A stretch of DNA of 64,000 nucleotides from MFD04580-c1 sp963702995 (GCA_963702995.1 OY969783.1:434001-498000); one strand, 5' to 3'; positions 28,058-39,103 are shown, counted from the stretch's first letter. Numbers and translations: made by a program. Notes: generated by a model not told the origin, from the sequence alone.

Positions 28058-31000
28058 TCAACCCTGCGCAGCCGCGACGTGCCGCGAAGGCTGCGCGAAA
28101 TGTGTAGCAGCACGGGGCTTTGTATCCATGACGCTCGCGCCCATCACCCCGATGATCACCTCCTGCGAAAGCGTCTCAAGCTCGATGCTCTGGAGCGCCA
28201 CGCCGGGCCGGAGCCGGCGGTTCAGCAGGATCGCCCGACAGTTCTGTCCCAGATCCACCGTCGGCGGCGGGTCCTTCGGCAGCGCGAAACCGTCGCGCTT
28301 GTAGTCGTAGTCGTTTCCCCCGAAGCCGCACATCGACCAGAAGTTCAGTGGCGGGACCAGCTCCACCTTCTCGACGACCCCGTCGGCGTATCTCAACCGA
28401 ATCTTCAGCATTGGCGATCCGCCCCTGCATCGGATTGGTAAACCCGCACAGGAGCAGCGAGATCGCTTCGCCCCTGCGGTTGACCGGAATCGCGACCTCC
28501 CGCGGCCAGTTGTCCCACATCGAGGTGAACGCGATATTTCGGTCGCCCCCCGGCGGCGTGAACGGGATGCCCTGCGGCGTCAGCAGGCGCGACGTGCGAT
28601 CGAGCATTCCCTGGACCTTGGAAAAATCGATCGTCGGTAGCGTCGTCCCCTTGCCCAGTACCATCTGCCATGTCGAATAGCCGTCGGCCCCCAGCCGCAG
28701 CGAGCACGTTGCCGGCCTTGGCGACAGGTACTTCTGCTGGAAGATCGCGCGGACGTCAGCGTTAAATTGCCCCGTCAGGTCCACCGGATCCCACGCGGCA
28801 CCGGCCGGCGCTTTCTCGAACGTCCGCGCCTCGTCGGCGGCCTCCGCGGTCGGGTCCTTCAGCTTCACCTTGAAGAGGCGCCACTGCGGCGCATCGCCCA
28901 CTTCGACGCGCGACTTCACCAAGTGATATCCCACCGTCGTCGGGGGTGCGGCCGGCTCGGTCACTTTCGTCGCATCCGAAGCTGTCAGCTCCAGCTTCTG
29001 GCCCACATTGCTTTCCACGGCGACGGCGGGGTACTGCGGCAGCGGCTGCTCGCAGCTCACTTCCACCACCGCCGACTGCGCGGCCGCAACGTCGATCTTT
29101 GCCACGCTGCAGCCGAACCCGGGAAGCAGCTCCCACCTGGCCGGCCGGCCGTTCACCGTCACCGCCAGAACCTTTCGGGCCCGCACCGGCAGGCGGATGT
29201 CCAGTGCCGCCGGCCGGGCGAGCTCGACGTGGAGCCGGTTGCGCCCGACCTCGAGCGACACGTCCGGCGTCTTGATCGACGCGTGGTCCCAATCCGACGG
29301 CAACTGCGGCGCGATCGTAACGACGCCGTCGGGATAATTCGGCCGGTAGCCGAAGAGTCCTTCGACGACGGTCCGGCAGAACATGCTGGCACAGTCGTTG
29401 AAGTCCGTCCCGCCGCTGGGGTACCCCAGATCGCCGGGCACCGGGCCGTAAAACGCCATGCAGGGAAACGTGCCGCGCAGGACGTTCCAGCCCTCGTCCG
29501 CCAGCCCCGTCTGAAAGTACGCCAGCGCGAGGTGGTAGTCGTCCCCCGACCACATCTCGCGGAGCGACCAGGTGGACGGCACCCAGTTGGACGGCCAGAC
29601 GCGCTGCCCGCCGTACGGCATGTTCTCCCGCTCAAGGCCCCATTCCGTGTAGTACAGCGACTGCGCCGACTGCTCCACGCCAAGCATGCCGGCGTCGATC
29701 GGGCAGAAGATGGCATACAGCCAGCAGTCGTCGTGCATCCGCTCGTGCCCGCCCTGTTCCACCCAGCCTCCCACGTGCTGCTTGTCCCGGCTCCACAGCT
29801 TGTCCATGAACGCCTTGTGGATCTTCGCCAGCCGCGCCTCGTGCCGCTTCGCGGCCGCCTCATCGCCCGCGCGACGCGCCATCTCGGCGGCGGCCTTCTC
29901 GCCGGTATAGGCGTAGGCCGTCTCCTCCGCCGTGCCTCCCCCGTTGTACCACTGGTTGTCGGTGGGCCAGGTGTTGGCATAGCTCTCGTATAAGCCTGTG
30001 TCGTTCGGGTCGAAACAGTCGTGGATATATTCCAGGTGAAGCTCCAGCGCGGGACGAAGAAGGGCTTCGAGTTCGCGGTCGCCTGTCCATCGCCAGGCAT
30101 GCACGAGCTGGTCGAAGAACTGGCTCTGCATGTCGTAGTGCGAAGGTTGGTGGAAATCGACTCGCCCTTTGCCAAAGAGTCGCGAGTCAGGCGCCTGCGA
30201 CGTCAGAAGGTGGCGCGGGTCGGCCTTAGCGACGGTCCTGTCCGATTCCTTGATCTGGCGGGCGATGGCCAGCCCGGCCTGCATCTTGACCCGGTCGTGC
30301 CAGCCATAGCAGGTGCCGCCGAAGATCGTGCGCCATCCCAGCAGCGGCACGCCCCAGCGCATGCCCGCATGGGTAAAGACCCCCTCGCGGAAGACACCAT
30401 CCGTTACCGCACCGGAAGCGGCCACCATGACATTGAGCCGCGGGTCAGGTGTGTCGACGACCACTCGATGCTCGATCTCTTCGGCCCGCTTCATCCCGGC
30501 TGCGAACATCCGCTCGGCCGACGAAATCGCGGGGGCCGCTTCCGTTTTCTTCCCGGAGCCGCCCAGCATCGCCCAGTGGATCTCCCGTCGCCCATCAAGG
30601 GGGATGGTTGCGCACGCCAGCGGGTCGTCTGTGCCGACACTGGCGAGCAGTTTCAACGGGTCCGCCCAGGCGCCAGCGTCGGCGACAATGATCGGCGAGG
30701 CGGCGTCACAAAGGCCGACCGCGATGTCGGCGGAGCCAACGTCTTTTCCGACTAACAATCGTCCGCCTTCAACCGCCACCTTGTTGCCCCGGCAATCATC
30801 CGGAGAAAAACTGCGCGAGAGCGCGCTCTGCCGGCCCTCGCGCGAGAGGGTCCAGGCGCCGGTCGTTAGGTCCCACCCGCCGAGCATCCCGCCCTCCTGC
30901 TTGGCCGCGCCGCCGAATGCCCAGATGAGCTGATCACCCGTCAATGCACCGGAAACCTGCAGTCGCAGTGCCATTCCCGCGCCTTCCGCGGGAGGAACCG

Positions 31001-31400
31001 CTTCGAGTGTCAACACCGTTGATCCGAAGGCGGCGTCCTTCAGCATCCACTTCATGCGATCCGCGCGATACTCTGACGTGACGTCCGCAAAGTCGTGCAG
31101 CCACTTGGCGCGGCCTCCGCGCGCCAGCGCCGCGACGAAGGTTCCATTGAGCGTCGACCCGCTTCCGAACCGCACCAGCGGCCGATCGCCTGCGACGACA
31201 ATCCCGCTGATCTGGTTGCAATACAGCGGCCGATTGTTGAACCGGTCGCCGTTGTGCCGCACGATCGCATTGCCCTCAGCGATATAAAGGGGCGTCCGCA
31301 CTACTTCCGGATCGAGTCGGCCGGAACCGCCGCGCGCGACGCCCTGAATGAGGAGGAGGACCGAGACAATGAGGCACGCGAGGGTTTTGCAGCTTCTCAT
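28058..31400 (-). CDS. Large secreted six-hairpin glycosidase-like protein (DUF4450-type), frameshifted near 28408
   Basis: About 1,110 residues. The signal peptide is LACLIVSVLLLIQGVARG. The N-terminal beta domain has NNRPLYCNQISG, as in DUF4450-type proteins. It is followed by an alpha/alpha-barrel region with QFFDQLVHAWRWTGDRELEALL, YANTWPTDNQWYNGGGTAEETAY and WSGDDYHLALAYFQTG. A C-terminal beta domain follows. The frame breaks near 28408; the other frame continues MLKIRLRYADGVVEKVELVPP and VPPLNFWSMCGFGGNDY to TGA at 28058. The family degrades complex plant glycans in Bacteroidetes, but the exact linkage is not readable. It is divergent from the rhamnogalacturonan lyase, which supports a role in pectin use. 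Confidence 0.7.
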
Positions 31401-31597
31401 GCGGAGGACTACGCGCGTCAGCAGCCGGCGTTTTCACAGCGGGCCAAGCTGTTGGAATTCCAACAAGATTCGCGGCCGCCACAAAAGCAGCGGCGATCGT
31501 CGGCGGTAACGACGCGTGTGCGCCGATGCATTGCCGCGACTACCAAACACGGTCCACGGCGGTGCCGACCGTGCCGCCAAGCATAGGAATGGCACGA

Positions 31598-33540
31598 ATG
31601 AACCTCGCAACGCAAAGTCGTTTATTCCTGCCCGCGGTCCTCCTGCTGATCTCTTTGGCCGGGCGAAGCCGCACCGCCGATGCGGCGGGCGCCGCGGCCC
31701 CGCCCGTGGTCATCAGCGACGACGCGACCACGGCCACCCTGGCTAACGGCATCGTCTCGCTCACGGTCAGCAAGGCGAACGCCAACCTCCTCTCCCTCCG
31801 CTCCGGCGGTGAGGAGCTGCTCAGCCGTGGCGGGGGCTACTGGAACATCTACGGCAAGACGCCGGGCCAGAAGAACACCCAGGAGAAGCCGACGCCTTCC
31901 GGCTTCCGCGTCACGCGAGATCCGGCGCAAACCCGCGGCGAACTCGGGGAGATCTCCCTGCTTTTCCCCTACAAGGGTCAGCCCAATGCCGTGCCGATGG
32001 ACATCGAGATCCGTTACACGCTGCACCGCGGCGACCGCGGCGTCTACGGCTGGACGATCGCCGACCACGCACCACAGGGCCCGCCTTTCAACGTCGAGGT
32101 CTGCACCTTCTGCCTCAAGCTTAACCCTGACCTTTTTGACTTCCTGTCGGTGGACGCCCGCCGGCAACGGTTGATGGCGACGCCGGAGGACTGGGTGAAG
32201 GGGACGCAGCTCAACCTGTGGGAGGCCCGCCGGCTCAACACCGGCGTCCGCAAGGGCCAGGTCGAGCACAAGTACGACTACGCCGCGACCTACTCCCAGA
32301 CTCCCGCCTGGGGCTGGAGCAGCACGAAAAAGAACCTCGGCCTGTTCATCGTCAACGCGAGCCTGGAATACCTCAACGGCGGCCCAACGGTCGGCGACAT
32401 CATGGGCCACCTCGACGTCAAGGCGTCGCTCCCGGCCGACCCGACGCTCCTTTTCGTGTGGCATACGCCGCACTACGGCGGGCGCGGCATCCAGATCAAG
32501 GCCGGTGAGCACTGGCGGAAAATCGTCGGCCCGTTCCTGATCTACTGCAACACCGCCGACGGCAGCGAGGCGATCTGGAAGGACGCACTCACCCGCGCCG
32601 CGCGGGAACAAAAGGCGTGGCCTTACGACTGGGCCGACGCGCCCGGCTACGAACACGCCGACCAGCGCGGGAGCGCGACTGGCAGGCTCCTCGTCCGGGA
32701 CCCGCAAGCGCTCGCCGCCACGGCCGCCGGGGCGTGGGTGGGGCTCGCACACCCGCCGTACGAGGCCGACCTGGGCAAGAAGCCGATCACGATCGACTGG
32801 CAGACCGACGGCAAGCACTACCAATACTGCGCCAAGGCCGACTCCGACGGCCGGTTTACCATCCCCAACGTCCGCGCCGGGGCCTACACGCTATACGCCA
32901 TTACCGATGGTGTGCTCGGCGAGTTCAGCCTGCGCCGACGTGACCGTCGAGGCGGGTAAGGCGGCGGACCTGGGCGAGTTGGTCTGGGTGCCGGTGCGGT
33001 ACGGCCGACAGCTCTGGGAGATCGGCATCCCCGACCGCACGGCCGGCGAGTTCCGCCATGGGGACCACTACTGGCAATGGGGCCTGTACAACCTCTACCC
33101 GCAGGAGTTTCCCAATGGCGTGGACTTCGTGATCGGCAAGAGCGACTGGAAGCGCGACTGGAACTACGCCCAGCCGCCCGTGCCCGACGACAAGGGCGGG
33201 TGGAAGGATTCCACCTGGCGCATCCGGTTCGACCTCGACCACGCCACCCACGGCACCGCCAGCCTGCGCCTGGATCTGCGGCGCGCGCGGCGGGCCGTTG
33301 GACGTGGCGGTCAACAGCGTGCCGGTCGGCGGCACGGGCGAACTCCCGGAGTCGGGCGTCATGCACCGCGACGGCATCCGTGGCGTCGAACTCTACCGCG
33401 ACATTCGCTTCGACGCCGCACTGCTGAAGCCCGGCCAGAATTCAATTGAGCTGACCAAGCACGCCCGCGCGTGAACGGACGGCGTGTTGTACGACTACCT
33501 CCGGCTCGAACTGGATCCGGACACGGTCCTCCCACCATGA
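31598..33540 (+). CDS. Rhamnogalacturonan lyase, PL4-type, with two frameshifts and an in-frame TGA
   Basis: The enzyme cleaves the rhamnose-galacturonate backbone of RG-I by beta-elimination and is exported (signal FLPAVLLLISLAG). The catalytic domain covers ATLANGIVSLTVSKANANLLSL, WGWSSTKKNLGLFIVN and HYGGRGIQIKAGEHWRKIVGP. Next is the FnIII-like domain (GRLLVRDPQALAATAAGAW), broken near 32933. Then comes the C-terminal CBM-like domain (WEIGIPDRTAGEFRHGDHYW, WNYAQPPVPDD), broken again near 33277. A TGA at 33472 stands before TDGVLYDYLRLEL, where Trp is likely in relatives. ATG 31598 lies ten bases after AGGA. The full three-domain length is restored when the breaks are bridged. Confidence 0.8.
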
Positions 33541-33675
33541 CGATGCAAACAGGTGGGATTGTCGAGTATTGAAAATCGCATCGGCCCCTTGGAGGCGTTC
33601 CCGTTTTTGGGGAAGGCGGTAAACTGAGGTATCGACCGGCAGGGAGGCCGGTTTTCACAGAGAGGCGGCCGAGCG

Positions 33676-35271
33676 ATGACGTCACCACTTCACGATGGAC
33701 CGAGGAACCTCGGCACGATTAGCGCGAAGGCGGCGCTGTTGGCCATCGCCTTGCTTGCGCTGTGCGTTCCCTGCCCCGCGGCGGAACTCTCGATGCCGCA
33801 CGTGTTCGGCGATCACATGGTGCTACAGGCCGGGCAGCCCGCGCGGATCTGGGGCTGGACCGCTCCGGGGGAAGCCGTCACCGTGCGCTTCGCCGGCCAG
33901 GAGAAGCATTCGGCGGCTGCGAGCGATGGCCGGTGGGAGGTGCGGCTGGAGCCGATGGACAGCTCTGCTGAACCGAGGGAATTAACAGTCGCCGCCGCCC
34001 ACACGCTGACGTTTAAGGATGTTCTGGTGGGTGAGGTTTGGCTTTGCTCCGGCCAATCCAACATGCAGAAGCCCGTCGGCACCTGGCGCGGACAGCCGGT
34101 GACGGTACTCAACGCACAGCAGGAAATTGCGGAGGCCGACTATCCGCTTATCCGGCTCATGAACGTAGAGATCGCAAACGACGACAGGCCACAGCGGGAT
34201 TTCAACACCACGCCGCGCGGCACGCTGGATTATCCGTGGAAAGGCTGGGTCGTCTGCACCCCGCAATCGCTCGAGGAAATCAAATTCTCAGCCGTCGGCT
34301 ATTTCTTCGCAGCCAAGCTCTTCAAGGAACTGAAGGTTCCCGTCGGCATGATCGAGGCGACGGCGGGCGGAACGCACATCGAAGGCTGGATGGCGCCCAA
34401 CGGGTTCACCGATCCGGCGCTGGCCGACTTCGCGAAAGCCGCCCAGACGCCGAAAGCGAGGTTTGCCGGCACGGTCACCACCGCGCTCTACAATGGCATG
34501 ATCGCGCCCATGGTGCCCTATGCCATCCGCGGCGTGCTCTGGTACCAGGGTGAATCGAACCTGAGCAAGAACGATCCGCTTTATGCAAACAAGATCAAGG
34601 GGCTCATCACCAGCTGGCGGGCGAAATGGGGCAGCGAACTGCCGTTCTATTACGTGCAGTTGCCGGATCTCTATTACTCCAAACGCAAGAACCCGGGACA
34701 CAACCCCACGGACGAGGCGTTTTTCCGCGAGCAACAGGACGCGGCGTTGACGCTCCCCAAGACGGGCGTGGCGGTGACCACCGACATAGGTGACCTGAAC
34801 AACATGCACCCGCCGAACAAGAAGCCGGTAGGCGAACGCCTGGCGCTTTGGGCGCTGGCCAACGAATACGGCCGGAAGGATGTCGAGCCTTCCGGCCCGA
34901 TGTACCGGCCGGGCAGCATCGAGCGCGAGGGCTTCAAGGCCGTCGTCCACTTCACCCATGTGGGCAAGGGACTGGTGTCCAAGGATGGGCAGCCTCTCAC
35001 CGGCTTCACCGCCGCGGGCGACGACGGAATTTTCCGTCGGGCTGACGCCGCGATCTCCGACGACGCGGTGGTCGTCTCGAGCACGCAGGTCAAGGAGCCG
35101 AAGGAAGTCCGGTTCGATTGGGACGAGGCGGCCGTGCCCAATCTTTACAACAAGAACGGCCTGCCCGCCGCGCCGTTTCGCACCGACCATCAGCCGCCGC
35201 CCGAGGAGCCCGCGCAGTCGCTGCCGGCGACAAGCGGACCCGCTGCGAAACCGGCTGCACCGCCACAGTAG
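33676..35271 (+). CDS. Sialate O-acetylesterase/SGNH-type carbohydrate esterase
   Basis: The protein of 531 residues has a signal segment KAALLAIALLALCVPCPAAE. An N-terminal beta-sandwich follows (LSMPHVFGDHMVLQAGQPARIWGW, residues about 38-61). The SGNH hydrolase core has the nucleophile in LCSGQSNMQ, oxyanion Gly/Asn in VLWYQGESN, and the Asp/His dyad in DIGDLNNMHPPNKK. The C-terminus is a Pro/Ala tail. The family removes O-acetyl groups from sialic acid, xylan or rhamnogalacturonan. Next to a PL4 lyase, deacetylation of RG-I is the best guess. It starts 136 bases after the lyase and may share its transcript. Confidence 0.86.
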   Translation: MTSPLHDGPRNLGTISAKAALLAIALLALCVPCPAAELSMPHVFGDHMVLQAGQPARIWGWTAPGEAVTVRFAGQEKHSAAASDGRWEVRLEPMDSSAEPRELTVAAAHTLTFKDVLVGEVWLCSGQSNMQKPVGTWRGQPVTVLNAQQEIAEADYPLIRLMNVEIANDDRPQRDFNTTPRGTLDYPWKGWVVCTPQSLEEIKFSAVGYFFAAKLFKELKVPVGMIEATAGGTHIEGWMAPNGFTDPALADFAKAAQTPKARFAGTVTTALYNGMIAPMVPYAIRGVLWYQGESNLSKNDPLYANKIKGLITSWRAKWGSELPFYYVQLPDLYYSKRKNPGHNPTDEAFFREQQDAALTLPKTGVAVTTDIGDLNNMHPPNKKPVGERLALWALANEYGRKDVEPSGPMYRPGSIEREGFKAVVHFTHVGKGLVSKDGQPLTGFTAAGDDGIFRRADAAISDDAVVVSSTQVKEPKEVRFDWDEAAVPNLYNKNGLPAAPFRTDHQPPPEEPAQSLPATSGPAAKPAAPPQ

Positions 35272-35302
35272 AGTTTCCTCGACCCTGCTCGGCGCTGTTT
35301 AA

Positions 35303-36748
35303 CACTACAGCGCTACGTTTGCATTTTGAACGTCCGCAGCCGTGATTGTTTCGCGGCTTGATTCCGAGCCTGATGGTACTTGATGACCCGCGAAACGTGC
35401 TCAACTTCGGACGAGTTGCGGCGACGCGCCTGCCAGCGGCGGCACACGACGTTCAACGCCCGGGCGGTTTGCTCCATCGTCAATAGCGGATTTCCCCCCC
35501 CGGAGCCGAGCGGTCTGCTCGGCTACGAACAAGATCACCAGTTGGCACAGGATCATGTGCCGCAGCAGCCCCTTCCAACTCCTTCCCTCGAAGTGCCCGA
35601 AGCCGACCTCGGTCTTGGCCAGCCGGAACACGTGCTCGACCTTCCATCGGCAGAAGGCGACCATAAGCAGCTTGATCAGGGCCGTCTGTGGCGGAGCGTT
35701 GGAGACAAAGTACTTCACCTCTTTGGTCTGGACGTTCTTGGCGACGATCAGCCAGTACGTCCGGTCGGTGGGCTTCCCGTCCCGTTGAAGATGAACCTGG
35801 CCCGCTTTGACCTTCCAGACCTGCGGGCCAAGGGTCTCGCGGGCCATTTCGAAGGTCTTCCAGCATTGCCCCCGGAAAGGCTTGCCGACCGTTGCGACGT
35901 TCTCGACCCGCTTGGCGGCGAAGGGGGCTTGGGAAGAGCGGCACTTGGGCATTGCCCCCCAGCACATGAAGTTGACCGGCACCTCGCAGACGTAATTGAT
36001 GCCCATCTCTTCGAGCAGGAACAGGAACTCGGGCTTGCCGCCGTACCACTCGTCGAAGGTCAACCAGTCGAAGCGGACGCCGTTGGCCACGGCCCGCTTG
36101 ACCTGTTCCAGCGCGATCAGCCACTTGGATCGGTAGCCGATCTCCTCGGGGATGTGAGCCTCTTGGCACCGCTCGCGGTCCAGGTCCCACGACTTTTCCG
36201 GCAGGAACAGGTCCGAGTCGAGCATCCCCAGGAACGCCCCGTGCTTCACCGCCAGATGGACGGTGACGATGCAGTTCTCCACCTTGCCCCGGGCGCCGCA
36301 ATACTGTCGCTGGACGCCGGGCGTCATGTCCCCTTTCTTCGCCACCGACGTCTCGTCGATCAGGCCGACCACGCCCAGCTCGTCGGCCGCGGGTTGCCCC
36401 GGGGCCGGCAGGTGGTCGGTGACGATGCGACGCTGGATGCGGTTGAGCACGCCGTCGTGGTCCCAGACGTAATCCGTCAGGAACTGCTGGAGCGTGCGGG
36501 CCGCGCAGCCGGCCGCCAAGGCGATCGGCTCGACGCTTTTTCGAGCCAGATCGCTCACCAGCCCGCGGCAATAGGTGCCCAGGTGCCGGAACGACGGCGT
36601 GTAAGGGAAACAGGGGCGAAACGAACGCAGGTACTCGCTGAACGCCGGCGCGAGGCCGGCAATCTCATCCGTGGTCATCCTTGACCTCCTTCTCAGAAGG
36701 CTTTACCGCGGCCGCATTCCTCCGTTGAGCGAAGGTCGCGCTGTAGTG
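35303..36748 (-). mobile_element. IS701-type insertion sequence, 1,446 bp
   Basis: The ends are inverted: CACTACAGCGCTAC at the left and the complement of CACTACAGCGCGAC at the right (13 of 14). One transposase gene fills the element. The left flank is TTAA and the right flank CTAG; both fit a YTAR target but they are not a duplicated pair. This suggests recombination between copies or a later rearrangement. A 209-bp piece of the same tip lies at 19245-19453. Confidence 0.85.
35313..36678 (-). CDS. IS701-family transposase, frameshifted at a G8 tract
   Basis: This is a DDE transposase of the IS701/IS4 superfamily. Visible blocks are VVGLIDETSVAKKGDMTPGV (first Asp in LIDET), FDWLTFDEWYGGKPEFL (second Asp) and WKVEHVFRLAKTEVGFGHFEGR (Glu in VEHVFR). 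Read straight, it stops at 35401 after 425 residues with a nonsense tail. The G8 run at about 35494-35501 (reverse strand) is one base too long. Correcting it gives PLLTMEQTARALNVVCRRW and the proper C-terminus ending at TAG 35313, as still encoded by the 209-bp fragment at 19.2 kb. As it stands the enzyme lacks about 60 native residues. Confidence 0.85.
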
Positions 36749-36838
36749 CTAGCCGGTGCGCCCCAGTGGGACCGTCGGCTGGTGGAGGGCCTATGGGGCC
36801 TTACAACGACGGCTCGTGCCTGGGGGTTGGATTCTGGC

Positions 36839-36994
36839 AGCATGTTACAGCGGAACGGTTTGTTGTCACCGGAGGAGTCACTGCTGTTGCTCCGCTGGGT
36901 GCAGTGCATCGAAATGGCGGTGTCGCGGCTGTTACGCGGAGGCGATCTGGCTGCCGCCTTGGCTTATTATCACGGCGACGAATCTGCAGACTAA
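36839..36994 (+). CDS. Short hypothetical protein or gene remnant beside the IS701 element
   Basis: The open frame continues through the right end of the IS element. From ATG 36839 it reads MLQRNGLLSPEESLLLLRWVQ and then IEMAVSRLLRGGD, a plausible helical peptide of 51 residues. It may be the tail of a gene cut off by the insertion or a chance frame. No family is recognised. Confidence 0.3.
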   Translation, partial: SMLQRNGLLSPEESLLLLRWVQCIEMAVSRLLRGGDLAAALAYYHGDESAD

Positions 36995-37113
36995 TTCGGT
37001 TGCTGAGATAGACCTGCGTACAGCGAAGGTGGTTTGTCGCTATCGCAGAAACCCGGCCTGTTACCCCATGATGGCGAGACGTGAAATCTTGAAACGTTTC
37101 TAGGGATTATGTG

Positions 37114-38034
37114 ATGCGGCAAGTGACCAAGGAAGAAATCGCCGAAGCGGAGCAAGGCATCCGCAGGCACATCGATCTACTTGCCGGGGTGCTAGGTGAG
37201 CGAAACGTGCTGCACTGCCCGGGCGCCTTGGAGGGAGCGGCCAAGTACATTGAAAAGACGTTTCGTGCCTGCGGTCTTGAGCCAGCTTCGCAGCATTACA
37301 CAGCGATGGGGCATCCGGTCCGGAATATCGAAGCTGAGATCCCAGGATATAAACCGGATGGTCCGATCTGGATCATCGGCGGACATTACGATTCGATCGA
37401 CGGCTCTCCCGGCGCGGACGATAACGCGACGGCGGTAGCAGGTGTGCTGGAAGTGGCACGAATGCTGAGCGGGATGCGCTGCCGCGACACGATTCGCTTC
37501 GTCACGTTTGTGAATGAGGAACCGCCTTTCTACAAGGGCGACGAGATGGGCAGCCTCGTCTATGCCAAGCGGTGCAAATCACGCGGCGAGCGCATAGCAG
37601 GCATGATCAATCTCGAAATGCTTGGTTACTACAGCGATGAACCAGGCAGCCAGCGCTACCCGATTCCCCTCGATCGCGGTGTCTGGAAGTGGCTGCTACC
37701 CAACCGAGGCAACTTCATCGCATTCGTGGGGAATTTCGCGTCGTGGCGACTGACCTGGCGGTGCCGTCGAGTGTTCGGCAGGTCAGTGCGGTTTCCCGCA
37801 AGATGGGTGGCCGCCCCCGCTCACTTGGAAGGGCCGGGCATGTCCGATCACTGGTCTTTCTGGCAGCAGGGCTACCCTGCGGTGATGGTGACCGATACGG
37901 CATTCTTTCGTAACCGACATTACCACCAGAAAAGCGACGCGCCTGATAAGATTGATTTCCCGCGGATGGCGAAGGTGGTCGCGGGCCTTGGAGGAATGAT
38001 GACGCGGCTGGTGGGAGGCCGGCGGAAAAAATAA
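37114..38034 (+). CDS. M28-family zinc aminopeptidase
   Basis: The 306-residue peptidase has all five metal-binding positions of the M28 family: His in GGHYDS, bridging Asp in PGADDNAT, the catalytic and ligand Glu pair in VNEEPPF, Glu in NLEMLGY, and His in NRHYHQKSD. There is no signal peptide, so it should act in the cytosol unless it is exported by another route. ATG 37114 is taken; GTG 37111 is just ahead. GC is lower than in the glycan cluster, consistent with an accessory region. Substrate unknown; many relatives are di- or aminopeptidases. Confidence 0.85.
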   Translation: MRQVTKEEIAEAEQGIRRHIDLLAGVLGERNVLHCPGALEGAAKYIEKTFRACGLEPASQHYTAMGHPVRNIEAEIPGYKPDGPIWIIGGHYDSIDGSPGADDNATAVAGVLEVARMLSGMRCRDTIRFVTFVNEEPPFYKGDEMGSLVYAKRCKSRGERIAGMINLEMLGYYSDEPGSQRYPIPLDRGVWKWLLPNRGNFIAFVGNFASWRLTWRCRRVFGRSVRFPARWVAAPAHLEGPGMSDHWSFWQQGYPAVMVTDTAFFRNRHYHQKSDAPDKIDFPRMAKVVAGLGGMMTRLVGGRRKK

Positions 38035-38635
38035 GCCGGCAACCATCCCTGGCATGGTCTCGATGACGGGATCATCCCGCAACGGTTAAATTGGCGGCAA
38101 CGTCCCTCCCGATCAATGGCACGACGATCTGGTAAAGCCTATGGCATGGATGAAGATTGGCTTTGACGACGGTTGCCATGTCTCGTGGGCCGTACACAGC
38201 GGAAACCAGGAGCGGTTTCTGCATGCGATCGGTGAAGGCTCCGAAGGCAATCGCATTACAGAGAACATGGCGCGAATGCGATTTGACAAGAGTCGATTTC
38301 CCACGCCTTGGCTTCCAGGCTCTCCGCCAAAGTCGCTGACGAGGGCTCGGACACCCCAACTGGTTGCGGTCGGCTGCGGGACCATCCAGGAGCGCAATTT
38401 CATCGGGCGACGATGGTTACGTAACTTTCGCCCGCACCGACTCCAGGACCTGGTACACCACGATCAGCACATGTGGCGGAGAGCCGGCTTCCAATCCTGT
38501 TTCCCCAGCGTGCGCTGCTCCACGACCGACGCTCGATCAACTGCGTTACTGCTGCCGCCGGCGCGTTCTGCCGTGGATGGTTCTGGCTCCCATAGCCGCC
38601 AGACCAGTCATATGGCGTGATCTCAATTCTGCGTC
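38035..38635. other. Intergenic region without a recognised gene
   Basis: About 600 bases contain short overlapping frames on both strands, none with a recognisable motif or good start. It may hold a decayed gene. No IS end, repeat or RNA was seen. Confidence 0.35.
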
Positions 38636-39061
38636 ATGCACTACGACCTCCTCGTAATCCTCGGTCCGCACGTTCCCAACCTGCGCGAGAGGGTTGACAA
38701 ACAGCTGCGGCCATACAAGCTCGATTGGGACGACGAGGTTTCTGTTCGCACATCAAGGTGGGATTACTACATCATTCCGCTGGATGGTCCCTTTGCTGAT
38801 CCTGAAGTTAGCCGCCTTGTCGGGGACTTCGAGCCGCTCAACCGGGTATGCCGCATAAGTCATCTGCCAACGGATTACAACGTCAGCGCCGTCATTACGC
38901 CGGACGGAAGTTGGCATGATCTGCAGGATTTTGGATGGCGGCTCATCGATGAAGATTCCCCAGGAAACAGGCAAGCGTTGGCGAAGTGGCGATCACACTT
39001 CCAAGGGATCATTGCTCATCATCAGGACGCCGTGGGGATTGAAGTCCACTGTCACGCCTGA
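38636..39061 (+). CDS. Hypothetical protein, 141 residues
   Basis: The protein begins MHYDLLVILGPHVPNLRERV and has an acidic, aromatic-rich middle (LDWDDEVSVRTSRWDYYIIPLDGP). Its C-terminal part, ITPDGSWHDLQDFGWRLIDED to FQGIIAHHQDAVGIEVHCHA, is well ordered, with GSWHDLQDFGW resembling a conserved patch of small phage- or island-encoded proteins. No signal, membrane helix or catalytic motif is visible. I do not recognise the family. Confidence 0.55.
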   Translation: MHYDLLVILGPHVPNLRERVDKQLRPYKLDWDDEVSVRTSRWDYYIIPLDGPFADPEVSRLVGDFEPLNRVCRISHLPTDYNVSAVITPDGSWHDLQDFGWRLIDEDSPGNRQALAKWRSHFQGIIAHHQDAVGIEVHCHA

Positions 39062-39103
39062 TTATGCCGCGATTGGCGTCGAACCGGTCAGCGCGGGCAA
39101 CTT

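Noticed and set aside
28767..29993. 408-codon open frame antisense to the large glycosidase-like gene
   Set aside because: Arg/His/Pro-rich shadow without motifs; the opposite strand has a signal peptide and conserved barrel segments.
31622..32824. 400-codon open frame antisense to the PL4 lyase
   Set aside because: It mirrors the lyase codons and shows no conserved features.
34288..35190. 300-codon open frame antisense to the acetylesterase
   Set aside because: Shadow of the esterase gene with biased composition.
35380..36684. 434-codon open frame on the + strand in the IS701 element
   Set aside because: Antisense to a clear DDE transposase; no family features.
38072..38620. Overlapping frames of 95-160 codons on both strands
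   Set aside because: None has a convincing start, composition or motif; treated as non-coding or decayed.
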